Shown: positions 53,250 through 63,246 of the stretch, piece after piece
Position numbering within the stretch: the stretch's first letter is position 1
How the letters are laid out: each line of letters starts with the position of its first letter
Assembly (NCBI RefSeq): GCF_033659955.1
Contig: NZ_JARUJP010000009.1
Coordinates: 1 to 64,000 of the forward strand
Length of the DNA: 64,000 nt
Direction: 5' to 3'
Source: Clostridium_AM tanneri
GTDB taxonomy: Bacteria; Bacillota; Clostridia; Clostridiales; Clostridiaceae
Position numbers and translations under genes: made by a program
Notes under the pieces: generated by a model
The model's input: the letters and a program-made list of their open reading frames with translations, nothing else
The model's database searches: none
Told to the model about the DNA's origin: nothing

Positions 53250-53930
53250 ATGAAGGAAATAATAAATATACTTAAAAATTGTATTTTGATGAAGGGGTTT
53301 TCCGAAAAATCTATAGAGGAAACGCTAGTAAATATTAATTATAGTTTAAACAATTTTAATAAAGGAGAAGTTATAGCTCTTGAAGGCTCTCACTGCTCAA
53401 GTATCGGCATAGTGATAAAAGGTACTGTGGAAGTTCAGAGAATTTATGGATCAGGCAAAACAATTACAATGTCTAAATTAGAAGTTGGAAACATATTTGG
53501 TGAGGTTATAATATTTTCAAATAAAAATACTTACCCAGCAACCATATTAGCCTCAGAACAATGCCAAATTATGTTTATATCAAAGGATAACATATTGAAA
53601 TTATGCAGTATAAATTCTGATTTCTTAAGTAATTTTATGACACTTTTATCTAACAAAATTCTTATGCTAAACAAGAAACTAAGAAATATATCTTATCAGA
53701 CTATAAGACAGAAAGTTGCATCATATATTTTAGACCAATATAAAAGTGAAAATAAGCTAACCTTTTCTCTAAAGTGCACAAAAAAAGAAATGGCGGAACA
53801 GCTTGGTATTCCAAGACCCTCTCTCTCTAGAGAATTGATTAGTATGAAGGAGGAAGGAATAATAGATTTTGAAAGGAATTTAATCACAATAGTAGATTTA
53901 GACTTTCTTGAAGACATTTTAATTAACTAA
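53250..53930 (+). CDS. Crp/Fnr-family transcriptional regulator
   Basis: 226 residues: cyclic-nucleotide-binding-like N-terminal beta roll (about 20-130) and a C-terminal winged helix (about 150-215, CTKKEMAEQLGIPRPSLSRELISM). No N-terminal Cys cluster for FeS is visible, so the effector is unknown. Divergent from the ferredoxin gene with 137 bases between, the usual arrangement for a regulator and target. ATG after AGGAGGTAC. Confidence 0.87.
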   Translation: MKEIINILKNCILMKGFSEKSIEETLVNINYSLNNFNKGEVIALEGSHCSSIGIVIKGTVEVQRIYGSGKTITMSKLEVGNIFGEVIIFSNKNTYPATILASEQCQIMFISKDNILKLCSINSDFLSNFMTLLSNKILMLNKKLRNISYQTIRQKVASYILDQYKSENKLTFSLKCTKKEMAEQLGIPRPSLSRELISMKEEGIIDFERNLITIVDLDFLEDILIN

Positions 53931-54045
53931 CAGCATTAAGTCTTAATTAGATATATATCCTCAGGTTATTTTCTTAAGAGTTCCAGAGGTTCAATGAAAA
54001 TGGAAAACACCAAAACTTTTTAAGAACTGATTTATTTTTTTAATA

Positions 54046-54082
54046 ATAGCACTATGAATACACTTAAAATTCATAGTGCTAT
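54046..54082. terminator. Hairpin between convergent crp and kinase genes
   Basis: ATAGCACTATGAAT and ATTCATAGTGCTAT arms. T-tracts are poor on both sides, so termination is likely but not certain. Confidence 0.5.
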
Positions 54083-54123
54083 CATAGTTTCACAGTGTAT
54101 AATAATTGCAAAGACTATGCTTC

Positions 54124-56430
54124 CTACTCCTTATAAATATCAGAAAACTCTATAGTCACTCTTTCATCAAAATTTTTACTACTATTCTCTTCAAAAGCTA
54201 CTGCACACTCTTCTTCCGCCAGCTCTGTAACTGGAAGCTCTATAATAAACTCACTTCCGCTGCCATAACTGCTCTTAACAGAAACTCTTCCACCATGCAT
54301 CTCTACAAAAGCCTTTACTAAGGATAACCCTATTCCACTTCCCTCTCTGTTTCTTGAAAGAGACTTGTCTACCTGTTTAAACCTCTCAAAAATTATTTGA
54401 AGCTTATCCTCAGGAATGCCTATTCCTGTATCCTTAACAGAAATGGCAATATAATTAATTTTGTCATAAATATTTACATAAATAAAATCCCCTGGATTTG
54501 TAAACTTTACAGCATTTGAGAGTAGATTTAGTACTATTCTTTCTATTTTATCTGAATCACAAAATAGAAATTTTTCTTCAACCTCTGTGTCAAAAATAAG
54601 TTTTATATTTTTATCTTCTATATAGTCAGCTACAGACAAAGTTATATCTTCCACTAGACTTACTATGTTACGCCTTTCAAAGTTAGGCTGTATGTAGTTA
54701 GAATCCACTTTGGTTATATCGATTAAATTGCTAATTAACCTTAATAATCTAAAACAATTTTGTTTCATTATATCTATATATTTATACCCTTTTTTATCAA
54801 ATTCTTCTCCCTTCCTATGGTATAATTCCCATAGTTGAATTGCACTTAATAAAACATTTAATGGGGTTCTAAGTTCATGAGAAATATTAGAAAAAAATTC
54901 AGTTTTTATTTTATCATATTCAAGAGTCTCTAGTAGTCTCTTACTATCTGTTATGTCTCTTTCTACTGTAAGTACCATATTCTCTCCCTTATAAGGAAAA
55001 GAAGTAGTTGATATTTCCACATCTATAATAGTTCCATTTTTTCTCATTATTTTTCCTTCTCTTAGTACTGTACTATTATAGTTATTATCTATTTTCCTTA
55101 GCTGATAAGGATTTCCAATGCTGGAGGGTATAAAATCATCTAAGGATTTTTCTAACAACTGATCATAGCTTTCCACTCCGAAAAGTCTTAATGACGCTTT
55201 ATTAGCTAGCTTTATAATACCATCTTTATTCACCAAAATTGCGTCTGGAGATAACTCAAAAAGCTTTCTATACTGTTCTTCTCTCTCTCTAAGAAGATAT
55301 TCCGATTTCTTGCGCTCAGCTATGTTAAATACTAATACATAGTTACCTATAATAGATATTATGATTAAAACAAGCAGCCCATATAAAACATATGTTTTAG
55401 GTATATTGTATCTAGTACTTGGTTTACCTACAATAATACTACTAGTAGGTAAATCTTGCGCCTTAATATTAAACTTTCTCATAGCATTATAGTCAAACAT
55501 GTATCTACTCTCAGATTCTCGTATTATAGGCAAATTTTTTATACTTTGTCCTTTTAAAATCTCCCCTGCTAACCCTCCAGCCTTCTCTCCTTGATATTTG
55601 CCGCTTGTAATTGCACCTCCTAATACACCTGTATTTAAGTTAAATTCCCATAGAGTATATACCGGTACCGGTGAGTATTTTGCAACAATTTCTGCAAATT
55701 CCTTAGAAGGTATATATTTGCCATGACTTTCTTCTATTATACCCATTAGCAGTACTACAGTATCTTTTTCTGCACTAGACAATGTTTTTTTTATATCAGA
55801 CATATTAGAGCAGTAGTAAAACATAAAATCTAAATTTTTATAATTCGGAATAACTTTATGTAATTGTAAAACTTCCTGCATTCCGGTAGTGGTGGTATCT
55901 GCTAAAACAATTACTTTTTCTACCCTAGGATTAAGCCTTAAAGCAGCGTCTATTGTGTTTTTAAAATCTAAATTTTCTACTATACCTGTATATAAAGTTT
56001 TTTCTTTTATACTATCTTCACTAAAATTGTTAATGCCACAAAATACTACTGGTGTTTTAGGAAAAAGACTTTCTCCATATTTAAGAAGAAAATTTAGGGC
56101 ATCATTGTCACTACAAATTATCACATCATATTTTCTGTCGTTATATTTATACTTATAAAATTCATACAATTTTTCATAGTATTCTTCATTCCACTTTCTT
56201 TTAGCATCCATATATTCTATATCTATAAAGAGTTTTTCTTTGTTATATCTTATAGATTCTTTTATTGATTGTACGATTTCACCTGTCCACTGGAAACTTT
56301 CATTATAGGAATTCAATATAAGCACATATTTTTTCTCACCTTCAGCTGCAAGGGATTTTTGCTGAGCCAAAAAAAATGTACTTATCATGAAAAACATTAC
56401 TGTAAATAAATATCTCTTCTTTTTTGTCAT
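54124..56430 (-). CDS. Sensor histidine kinase with ABC-binding-protein-like sensor domain
   Basis: 768 residues. N-terminal signal/membrane helix (1-29), an extracellular ABC_sub_bind-type domain (about 30-330), a membrane helix near 345-370, a PAS domain (about 380-500), HisKA with the phospho-His in FFSNISHELRTPL near 525, and a HATPase domain with NLLSNAVKF, DTGIGIPED and GSGIGLSLVK. It likely senses an external small ligand. There is no response regulator next to it, so it is an orphan. ATG after GGGGGAATT. Confidence 0.88.
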   Translation of the reverse strand: MTKKKRYLFTVMFFMISTFFLAQQKSLAAEGEKKYVLILNSYNESFQWTGEIVQSIKESIRYNKEKLFIDIEYMDAKRKWNEEYYEKLYEFYKYKYNDRKYDVIICSDNDALNFLLKYGESLFPKTPVVFCGINNFSEDSIKEKTLYTGIVENLDFKNTIDAALRLNPRVEKVIVLADTTTTGMQEVLQLHKVIPNYKNLDFMFYYCSNMSDIKKTLSSAEKDTVVLLMGIIEESHGKYIPSKEFAEIVAKYSPVPVYTLWEFNLNTGVLGGAITSGKYQGEKAGGLAGEILKGQSIKNLPIIRESESRYMFDYNAMRKFNIKAQDLPTSSIIVGKPSTRYNIPKTYVLYGLLVLIIISIIGNYVLVFNIAERKKSEYLLREREEQYRKLFELSPDAILVNKDGIIKLANKASLRLFGVESYDQLLEKSLDDFIPSSIGNPYQLRKIDNNYNSTVLREGKIMRKNGTIIDVEISTTSFPYKGENMVLTVERDITDSKRLLETLEYDKIKTEFFSNISHELRTPLNVLLSAIQLWELYHRKGEEFDKKGYKYIDIMKQNCFRLLRLISNLIDITKVDSNYIQPNFERRNIVSLVEDITLSVADYIEDKNIKLIFDTEVEEKFLFCDSDKIERIVLNLLSNAVKFTNPGDFIYVNIYDKINYIAISVKDTGIGIPEDKLQIIFERFKQVDKSLSRNREGSGIGLSLVKAFVEMHGGRVSVKSSYGSGSEFIIELPVTELAEEECAVAFEENSSKNFDERVTIEFSDIYKE

Positions 56431-56621
56431 TTATATAATTCCCCCAAAGCATATTTTGTAAAAATTAACTTTATTTCTATATATTATACCATTTTTCATA
56501 TAATTGCACCTAATTAAACTTATAAAAACCTTTTTAATAGTAAAAATTATTGTGGTATTATATATATAACTATATGGAATACAGACATTAATATTTAATT
56601 CATACTAAGGGGGGAATAATT

Positions 56622-57452
56622 GTGGAAGAACTAAGAATAGAAAGTAAACTCCAGCAGGCTTTTAATGAAATGATGCCCTACATGCAGGATTTTTTTGAAG
56701 ATGAAATCGCCTTTACCATGTCTTCAACTGAACATTTTATAAAGGTAGTAAATAGTAAAAATATTAATATGAATGCTAAACCTGGAGACCCTTTAAGACC
56801 AGGTGGAGCAGCTTATGAATGCATTAAAGCCAAAAAGACACTATCTCTTATAGTGCCAAAGGAAGTATTTGGAGTAGAAATCAAGGCCACCGGAATTCCG
56901 GTAAAAGATGAAAAGGGAGTTATAATTGGAAGTATAGTTCTAGTTAAAAGTTTAAAAAGACATTATGAGATTCTAAAGCTGTCTAAAATCTTGTCAGAAG
57001 CTATTGAAGATATTTCAAAAGTTTCTAGTTTGATATCTTCTGGAATAGAGGCTGCTGTCCAAGCAAATGATACGGTGCTATATGAAGTTGAAGAAGCTGC
57101 TCATAATGCAAAAAACACAGATGAAGTTCTTAGCTTTGTAAAAAATATTGCCTCGCAAACAAATCTCCTAGGCCTCAATGCTGCCATAGAAGCCTCTAGA
57201 GCTGGAGAACAGGGAAAAGGTTTTTCTGTGGTAGCCAAGGAAATACGAAAGCTATCCAGTTCAAGCAACAAATCCATTAATGAAATTAATAGTACACTAA
57301 CAAAAATCGAAAAATCCGTAAATAATATTTCTCATAGCATAACTTCAACTACAGATACCTTTAAAGAACAGCTTTCTCAAATTCAGCAAATGGATGCTGC
57401 AATACATAATTTAAATTCTATGGCTGCTAAGCTAATGGATCTAACTGAATAA
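56622..57452 (+). CDS. Soluble methyl-accepting chemotaxis protein (YfmS-like)
   Basis: 276 residues, no membrane segment. Residues 1-115 form a sensor domain of the YfmS type (GDPLRPGGAAYECIKAKKTLS), then a short signalling region with the conserved hairpin tip SQTNLLGLNAAIEASRAGEQ and VVAKEIRKLSS. Shorter than a full receptor. GTG start, GGGGGG upstream. Signals to CheA/CheW; no chemotaxis genes are adjacent. Confidence 0.85.
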   Translation: MEELRIESKLQQAFNEMMPYMQDFFEDEIAFTMSSTEHFIKVVNSKNINMNAKPGDPLRPGGAAYECIKAKKTLSLIVPKEVFGVEIKATGIPVKDEKGVIIGSIVLVKSLKRHYEILKLSKILSEAIEDISKVSSLISSGIEAAVQANDTVLYEVEEAAHNAKNTDEVLSFVKNIASQTNLLGLNAAIEASRAGEQGKGFSVVAKEIRKLSSSSNKSINEINSTLTKIEKSVNNISHSITSTTDTFKEQLSQIQQMDAAIHNLNSMAAKLMDLTE

Positions 57453-57532
57453 GATCTACAATATTATGCTAAGTCCCATATTAATTTCTTTAAAAGTATT
57501 GTTAATTACCTTTCAATGCTGCACTAAGTACT

Positions 57533-58963
57533 TTAGTGCAGCACAAGCTGTGTTCTTTTCTTATCTCTTATTCTAAAAATAGTAAGTGTCATTCCTAAAA
57601 TACATAAGGCAGCTGCTGAAAGATATACAAATTTCATAGCATGAATAAACACATCCGGTCTTCCTGGCACAAAGTTTATAATCTTATACCCCACTTCCCA
57701 ACTCATTCTGTTATAAAGTAATGCTACAGAAAAAGCTATTCCAAACACCATGCCCATATTTCTTACCAGTGCATTAATACTTCCTACAATGCCAAGTTTA
57801 CTGCGGTGGACCAAAGACATTACTATAGAATTATTTGGTGACTGAAATATACCATTTCCCAGGCCTAAAATTGCTATTCTGCTTGCTATCTGCAGATAAG
57901 TTGCTTCGGTGTTTAAAAATCCTATTAAAATAAGACCTATAGTGGTAATGGTAAGACCTATGAAAGTTAAAACTTCGCTTCCTATACGGTCAGACAAATA
58001 CCCACTTATTGGAGCTGCTATACCTGCGCATATAGGAAAAACCATCATAAGTACACCAGCTCTTCCCGGAGATATCTTCATAACGTATTGTAAATAGAAA
58101 GGATGTATTATGTTATTGCAAAATATAACCATAAAAGATATAAAGGCACAAATTATACTTACATTAAAAAGTTTATTGTTAAATATAGAAAAATCCAGCA
58201 TAGGATTATCTTGTTTTTTCTCTACAGTGTAAAAAGCTATAAAACAAATTGCTGCCAGTGTAAAACTGGTTATGATATATCTATTTGTCCAACCTATCTT
58301 TTCACCACTAAGCATTGCCCAAAATAAAGCTACTATAGCTACTATAAACAGTACAGCACCTTTAAAATCAAATTGATTTGTATTTTCTTTTAAGTTTTCC
58401 TTAGGAAGTATTTTTTTCCCTAGTACAAAGGCTATTATGCCGATTGGCACATTTATCAGAAAAATAGATTCCCAATTTATAGCCTGAACCATAATTCCTC
58501 CTAAAGGTGGTCCCATCATCGTTCCTATTGCTACAGTAGTACCAGATAACCCTAGAGCCCTGCCTCTTTCCTTTGCCGGAAAGGTTGCTGCAATAATCCC
58601 TTGGTTAGAAGACATAGTCATAGCAGCTCCAATTGCTTGAATAATTCTGGAAAATATTAAAAATTCAATAGTTGTTGAAATTCCGCATAAAAGTGAGCCT
58701 ATAGAAAATACAACAAATCCATACTGAAAAACTCTTGTTTTTCCAATTATATCCGCTATCCTTCCAAAAATTAAAACCAACGCAGAAATTACTATTAGGT
58801 AGCTGGTTACTACCCATTGTATTGTGTTAATCCCAACACTTAACTTTTCAGCCATATCTGGAAGAGCTACATTTACAATACTGCTATCTAAAGTTGCCAT
58901 AAAGGGTCCTAGTAAAACCACTGATAATATTCTCCATCTATTTTGATAAATCTCATGACTCAT
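57533..58963 (-). CDS. MFS drug exporter, DHA2 (EmrB/QacA) family
   Basis: 476 residues, about 14 membrane helices. Motif A GRIADIIGKTRVFQYG near 67-82, the DHA2 motif MATLDSSIVNVALPDM near 22-37 and motif C GPPLGGIMVQAINWESIF near 150-167 are present. Expected to expel drugs or other amphipathic compounds by proton antiport. ATG follows GGGAGGAAG. No regulator is adjacent. Confidence 0.88.
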   Translation of the reverse strand: MSHEIYQNRWRILSVVLLGPFMATLDSSIVNVALPDMAEKLSVGINTIQWVVTSYLIVISALVLIFGRIADIIGKTRVFQYGFVVFSIGSLLCGISTTIEFLIFSRIIQAIGAAMTMSSNQGIIAATFPAKERGRALGLSGTTVAIGTMMGPPLGGIMVQAINWESIFLINVPIGIIAFVLGKKILPKENLKENTNQFDFKGAVLFIVAIVALFWAMLSGEKIGWTNRYIITSFTLAAICFIAFYTVEKKQDNPMLDFSIFNNKLFNVSIICAFISFMVIFCNNIIHPFYLQYVMKISPGRAGVLMMVFPICAGIAAPISGYLSDRIGSEVLTFIGLTITTIGLILIGFLNTEATYLQIASRIAILGLGNGIFQSPNNSIVMSLVHRSKLGIVGSINALVRNMGMVFGIAFSVALLYNRMSWEVGYKIINFVPGRPDVFIHAMKFVYLSAAALCILGMTLTIFRIRDKKRTQLVLH

Positions 58964-59290
58964 ATGTATTCTTCCTCCCGTCTATAAAAAACTTTATAAC
59001 TTATTATAACAAATATAAAAAGAGGATAACAAATTACTTCAAAGCTAGTTGTAATTTTGCCTTTTGTTCAATTAGTTTTAACATTAATTATTGAAGGTAT
59101 CCTTTTCATTAAATAAAATATAAAACCTTTCATCTAATGGTACTAGAAATTGGTCTTGTATTGTAGCAATAAGCGTAAGGTTAACGTATAATAATAGATA
59201 TAAAGGAAAATACTTGATTATTCTTTATATCTATCTTAGATAAATTTGAAGTCATTATATTATTTAAAACTTATAAATAAGGAGAAAAGT
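58964..59290. other. 327-base divergent intergenic region before feoB
   Basis: Contains an 11-bp inverted repeat TAGATATAAAG (59195-59205) / CTTTATATCTA (59223-59233) 57 bases before the feoB start, close to a TATAAT-like sequence at 59187-59192. It could be an operator or leader hairpin. No clear Fur box was seen. Confidence 0.45.
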
Positions 59291-61060
59291 ATGACTGTTT
59301 GTGCTTTAATTGGTAATCCTAATGTAGGTCAGGAGACTTTTTTCAACAAAATAGCAGAGTTGCAGCAAAAGTCTGAAGAAGATGGAAATTCCAAGATCCA
59401 AAAACAAGAAGGGTATATAGACAAAAATACTAAAATAGTAGCTTTCCCTGGAATTTATTCTTTAAACACAAATTCAAAAACAGAAGAGATATTTAACAAT
59501 TATATAGCGAAAAATAAGGTTGATTTAATAATAAATGTTGTTAATGCTGCTAGTATAGAGAGAAACCTTTACCTAACACTACAGCTTACAGAACTTAACA
59601 TACCAATGGTGCTAATTTTAACTATGTTAGATAAAGCATCTAAAAATGGCATTCATATAGACAGCGGCATGTTGTCTAATGCACTTGGTATACCAGTTAT
59701 TATTGCAGATAAATCAGACAAAGATACGATAGCTCATATACATAAATATATTAAGAGCAATGAATTTATTTTCCCTAAAACCTTAACTAAAGACTTACAC
59801 ACTGAAAAAGATACCTATAAATATATTGAGCAACTGCTAAGTTCCTGTGTAAAACTTGATAAACATAAAATTGAAAAGCCCACGGAAATTATAGATAGAA
59901 TTGTTTTAAATAAGTACCTTGCTTATCCCCTTTTTATAGGTATTATTTATTTAATTTTTAAGATAGTATTTTCATGGGTTGGTACTCCACTTTCAGATAT
60001 TCTAAGGAGTTTACTTTTCGATTATACTATACCTTTGCTCAATAAGCTTTTGTATTATCAAAGTCCATGGTTTAAGTCTCTTTTAATAGATGGAATACTA
60101 TCTGGTATTAGTTCTGTGTTAGTGTTTCTTCCTGTTATACTGACTCTTTTTTCTCTGCTTTCCTTTCTAGAGGACAGTGGATATATGAGCAGAGCTGCTT
60201 TTTTAATGGATAGGATAATGTACATGGGAGGAGTATCTGGAAAGTCGTTCATACCAATGATATTAGGCTTTGGTTGTTCCGTACCTGCTTTAATGGCAGC
60301 TAAAAATATAGAAGATAAAAGAGAGCGCAATATTACCGCCCTACTTATACCTTTAATGTCCTGTAATGCGAAACTTCCTGTGTACATGCTTTTTGCTACT
60401 ATATTTTTTCAGGGCAAAGAAATTATACTTCTTGCATTTATGTATTCTACTGGCGTAATTTTAGCTTTTCTTTTGAGTTTAATATTGAAACTTCTAGTTA
60501 AGGAAAAAGATTATGAACCCTATATTGATGAATTGCCGGAATATACAATGCCTGATTCAAAATTACTTTTTATACATACCTGGGAAAAAGGAAAGGGATT
60601 CCTAAAAAAGATTGGTACTATTATCTTTTCTATGTCCATTATAACCTGGGTATTGTCTAATTTTAATTTACATGGTATGGTAAATATCAACGAAAGTTTC
60701 CTGGCTTTTATTGGGAAACTAATATCTCCTGTTTTTATTCCCCTAGGTTTTGGAAATTGGCAAAACTCTGTATCATTGTTAACTGGTCTAATGGGAAAGG
60801 AAGTTATTGCAGGTACCTTAGGTGTTTTATACGGTGGTAATCTTTCCATAACTATTACTGAATATTTTAGTCCGATGTCCGCTTTAAGCTTTGTAATCTT
60901 TATCCTTTTATATACTCCCTGTGCCTCAACAATAATTACTATGAAGAAGGAATTTGGCACTAAAATGACTTTAATCTCAATACTTTATCAGTTTGCCGCC
61001 GCTTGGGTAGTTTCATTTTTATTTTATAATATAGGAATGAGGTATTTTTATGGGTCTTAA
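59291..61060 (+). CDS. FeoB-type iron transporter with degenerate GTPase domain
   Basis: 589 residues. The membrane part is a normal FeoB, with SFIPMILGFGCSVPALMAA, LIPLMSCNAKLPVYML and the later VSLLTGLMGKEV. The N-terminal G domain is altered: G1 is GNPNVGQET (Lys to Gln14, no Ser/Thr after), G3 AFPG instead of DLPG (residues 51-54), and G4 TMLD instead of NMLD (111-114). Start at 59291 (AAGGAGAAAAGT); an earlier frame from 59246 lacks a site. No feoA. It may transport iron without GTP control or be a repurposed paralogue. Confidence 0.87.
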   Translation: MTVCALIGNPNVGQETFFNKIAELQQKSEEDGNSKIQKQEGYIDKNTKIVAFPGIYSLNTNSKTEEIFNNYIAKNKVDLIINVVNAASIERNLYLTLQLTELNIPMVLILTMLDKASKNGIHIDSGMLSNALGIPVIIADKSDKDTIAHIHKYIKSNEFIFPKTLTKDLHTEKDTYKYIEQLLSSCVKLDKHKIEKPTEIIDRIVLNKYLAYPLFIGIIYLIFKIVFSWVGTPLSDILRSLLFDYTIPLLNKLLYYQSPWFKSLLIDGILSGISSVLVFLPVILTLFSLLSFLEDSGYMSRAAFLMDRIMYMGGVSGKSFIPMILGFGCSVPALMAAKNIEDKRERNITALLIPLMSCNAKLPVYMLFATIFFQGKEIILLAFMYSTGVILAFLLSLILKLLVKEKDYEPYIDELPEYTMPDSKLLFIHTWEKGKGFLKKIGTIIFSMSIITWVLSNFNLHGMVNINESFLAFIGKLISPVFIPLGFGNWQNSVSLLTGLMGKEVIAGTLGVLYGGNLSITITEYFSPMSALSFVIFILLYTPCASTIITMKKEFGTKMTLISILYQFAAAWVVSFLFYNIGMRYFYGS

Positions 61061-61241
61061 AGAACTTGGGGAAGTTGCTGTTGCCGGTGCTGTAGTTTTT
61101 TATGCCTTCTACACAATATATAAAATTATAAAAAATCGTAATGACAACTGCAGTGGATGTGGCAGCTGCTCCAGGATGTGTCCTCAATATCATCGCAGAA
61201 AAGAAACTAACGATAAAACTGATACAAAAAAAACTGACTAA
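61050..61241 (+). CDS. FeoB-associated Cys-rich membrane protein
   Basis: 63 residues overlapping the feoB stop by 11 bases. One N-terminal membrane helix (VAVAGAVVFYAFYTIYKII) followed by CSGCGSCSRMC, matching the FeoB-associated family. Translational coupling with feoB supports a joint role despite the altered G domain. Confidence 0.85.
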   Translation: MGLKELGEVAVAGAVVFYAFYTIYKIIKNRNDNCSGCGSCSRMCPQYHRRKETNDKTDTKKTD

Positions 61242-61267
61242 GGCGGTAGTTTTTCTACCGCCTTAGT
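61238..61267. terminator. Bidirectional terminator
   Basis: CTAAGGCGGTAG, TTTTT, CTACCGCCTTAG; its first bases overlap the stop codon of the Cys-rich gene. Between convergent genes. Confidence 0.75.
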
Positions 61268-61279
61268 AACTTCTTCTAC

Positions 61280-62989
61280 TTACTCTAGCCATACTTCAAA
61301 TAAATACTCTTTCTTTCCTAAATAAAAACTATCTCCAGACTTTAATTCTTTTTCTGATTGGGAATCTATTCTCTCTCCTGAACCTAAGAATGTGCCGCTA
61401 GTTGAAGAGCAGTCTCCTAGAACGAAAACCTGCTTTTCAGAATTGTAAGCTATAATGCAGTGCTTTCTACCGATTTCGATACAGTCCGGTGGAAATACTA
61501 AGTTACAAAGCCTAGGATCTCTTCCTATAACAATAGAACCCTCTCCAAATTCTTTAACAGCACCTTCAATTGGACCAGATATAACATATAATTTTGCTTT
61601 AATGTTTTCATCTGTGCTCTGTTTCTGCAATTGAGGCTTATTTATTAAATCTTCATTTGCCCCAGTAGAACTGCTAGCAATATTTTCTGATTCTTGATTT
61701 GTTTCAAATTCCTTGTTAGCTATATTCTCTTCCTTCACAGCTTCTTTCTTTCTGAAAAAACCAAAGTAAACTAATGCTGCTATACATAATACTGCCAATC
61801 CATCTGTAGCAAAAGCGATACTTTTATACTTTGACCATAATATCTTGCTCTGTGAACTCTTTTGTTGACATTCCGATATAAACTTTTTAATTTCTGAGTG
61901 ATTTGAATTAAGTCTCTGTACTGCCTCAAATTTTGTTAAAGCGTCCTTATAATACCCTGCCCAGTACAGCTGAAGGCCTTCCTTATAAAGTTTATTTATG
62001 TCTCCTTCCTCATTCTTAGCTCCGGCCTGATTTACGAATTCCTTTACAGTATTTACTGGCACTACAAAATTGAATCCTTGAGTCTCCTTTGAGTTATTTT
62101 CACTCCTAAAGGTTAGAAGTCCTACCACATTTCCATCATCATTTATCACTGGACCACCACTGTTTCCATGGGTAGCTGCTGCATTTATTTGAAGTACTGG
62201 TGCTCCCTGAGCAGACTTCTTATCCGTAGCTGAAACTTTTCCATCTGTTATAGAAACTACAAGTATAGATTCTTTTGATAAGAGCTGAGAATCTGCTGCT
62301 GCAGGATAACCAAATACCCATACATTGCTTTGAAGCTGAACCTTTTCCGAATCTCCAAGCAATATGGATGGAAGATTTGTTTTTTCGATTTTTATAACAG
62401 CAACATCTTTTCCCTCGCCAACTGGTGCTCCATAACTTTTTATTTCTCCATCTAAAAAGTCTCCTCCACCTGGAAGAATAACCTTTATTACCTTCTCCAA
62501 AGCTTCTGCTTTTAAGTGACTTTCTAGATAAGTAGCTAAGGCCTCTGGTTTAAAGTTGACTCCATACTTAGAGCTAAAAAGTTGTGAAATCTCTACACTC
62601 ATCTGAGCTATTTCTCTTTTTATTATCTGAGTATTATCCAGTTTAGCTACTTCTACTACATGTGCATTTGTAATTATATACCCATTTGGATTTATAATTG
62701 TACCAGAACCTGCGCCAAGGTCTAAGGTTTTGTAATCATAGGCCTTTAAGTATTCCATAATTGCAGAATCTAAATAGTAAAAGTAGTAATCATAATCAGG
62801 AGTATACTTCCATTGAATAAGTGCACCACTAACAATACGAACAACTGCCGGTTTGCTATACTCTGCTATCTGCTGAGCCTTAGATATTCTTGAAATATCC
62901 GGTTTTTTACTAACAAGCATTAGGGAAGCTCCTATATACACAACAAAAACAATAATAATGGAAATAGATAAAATTTTTTTCCTTTTCAT
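61280..62989 (-). CDS. Membrane serine protease with cytoplasmic FHA domain
   Basis: 569 residues. An N-terminal membrane helix (5-26) leads to an extracellular trypsin/HtrA-like domain with catalytic-type His110 (ITNAHVVE), Asp195 (GKDVAVIK) and Ser277 (HGNSGGPV); no PDZ domain follows. A TPR-like region (about 335-370), a second membrane helix near 385-408, a linker, and a C-terminal FHA domain (about 470-565, VIGRDP...GRKHCII...STSGTFLG) complete it. FHA binds phosphothreonine, so the protease could be controlled by, or recruit, kinase targets inside the cell. ATG start. Confidence 0.85.
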   Translation of the reverse strand: MKRKKILSISIIIVFVVYIGASLMLVSKKPDISRISKAQQIAEYSKPAVVRIVSGALIQWKYTPDYDYYFYYLDSAIMEYLKAYDYKTLDLGAGSGTIINPNGYIITNAHVVEVAKLDNTQIIKREIAQMSVEISQLFSSKYGVNFKPEALATYLESHLKAEALEKVIKVILPGGGDFLDGEIKSYGAPVGEGKDVAVIKIEKTNLPSILLGDSEKVQLQSNVWVFGYPAAADSQLLSKESILVVSITDGKVSATDKKSAQGAPVLQINAAATHGNSGGPVINDDGNVVGLLTFRSENNSKETQGFNFVVPVNTVKEFVNQAGAKNEEGDINKLYKEGLQLYWAGYYKDALTKFEAVQRLNSNHSEIKKFISECQQKSSQSKILWSKYKSIAFATDGLAVLCIAALVYFGFFRKKEAVKEENIANKEFETNQESENIASSSTGANEDLINKPQLQKQSTDENIKAKLYVISGPIEGAVKEFGEGSIVIGRDPRLCNLVFPPDCIEIGRKHCIIAYNSEKQVFVLGDCSSTSGTFLGSGERIDSQSEKELKSGDSFYLGKKEYLFEVWLE

Positions 62990-63246
62990 AGATTCACTCC
63001 TCTAATTAATAATATGTAAGCTATTTAGAAGTTCCTCTACAAATCAAGGTTAACTTTTATCAAATAAAAATTGCTACTCAATTTATTATACTTACTTTTA
63101 TTAGTTTTGTTACAATTATTTAACATAAAATTAATACTTTTCTTATAACAGATTCTTAAATTTATAATTCTTTATTGCAATGCCATATATTTTGATTGTA
63201 TTATATATCTGTATGTAAAATAATTTCTTATTTTCGGAGGACGTAT

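Noticed and set aside
60520..60960. 146-codon minus-strand open frame within feoB
   Set aside because: Antisense to a well-supported gene with no start context.
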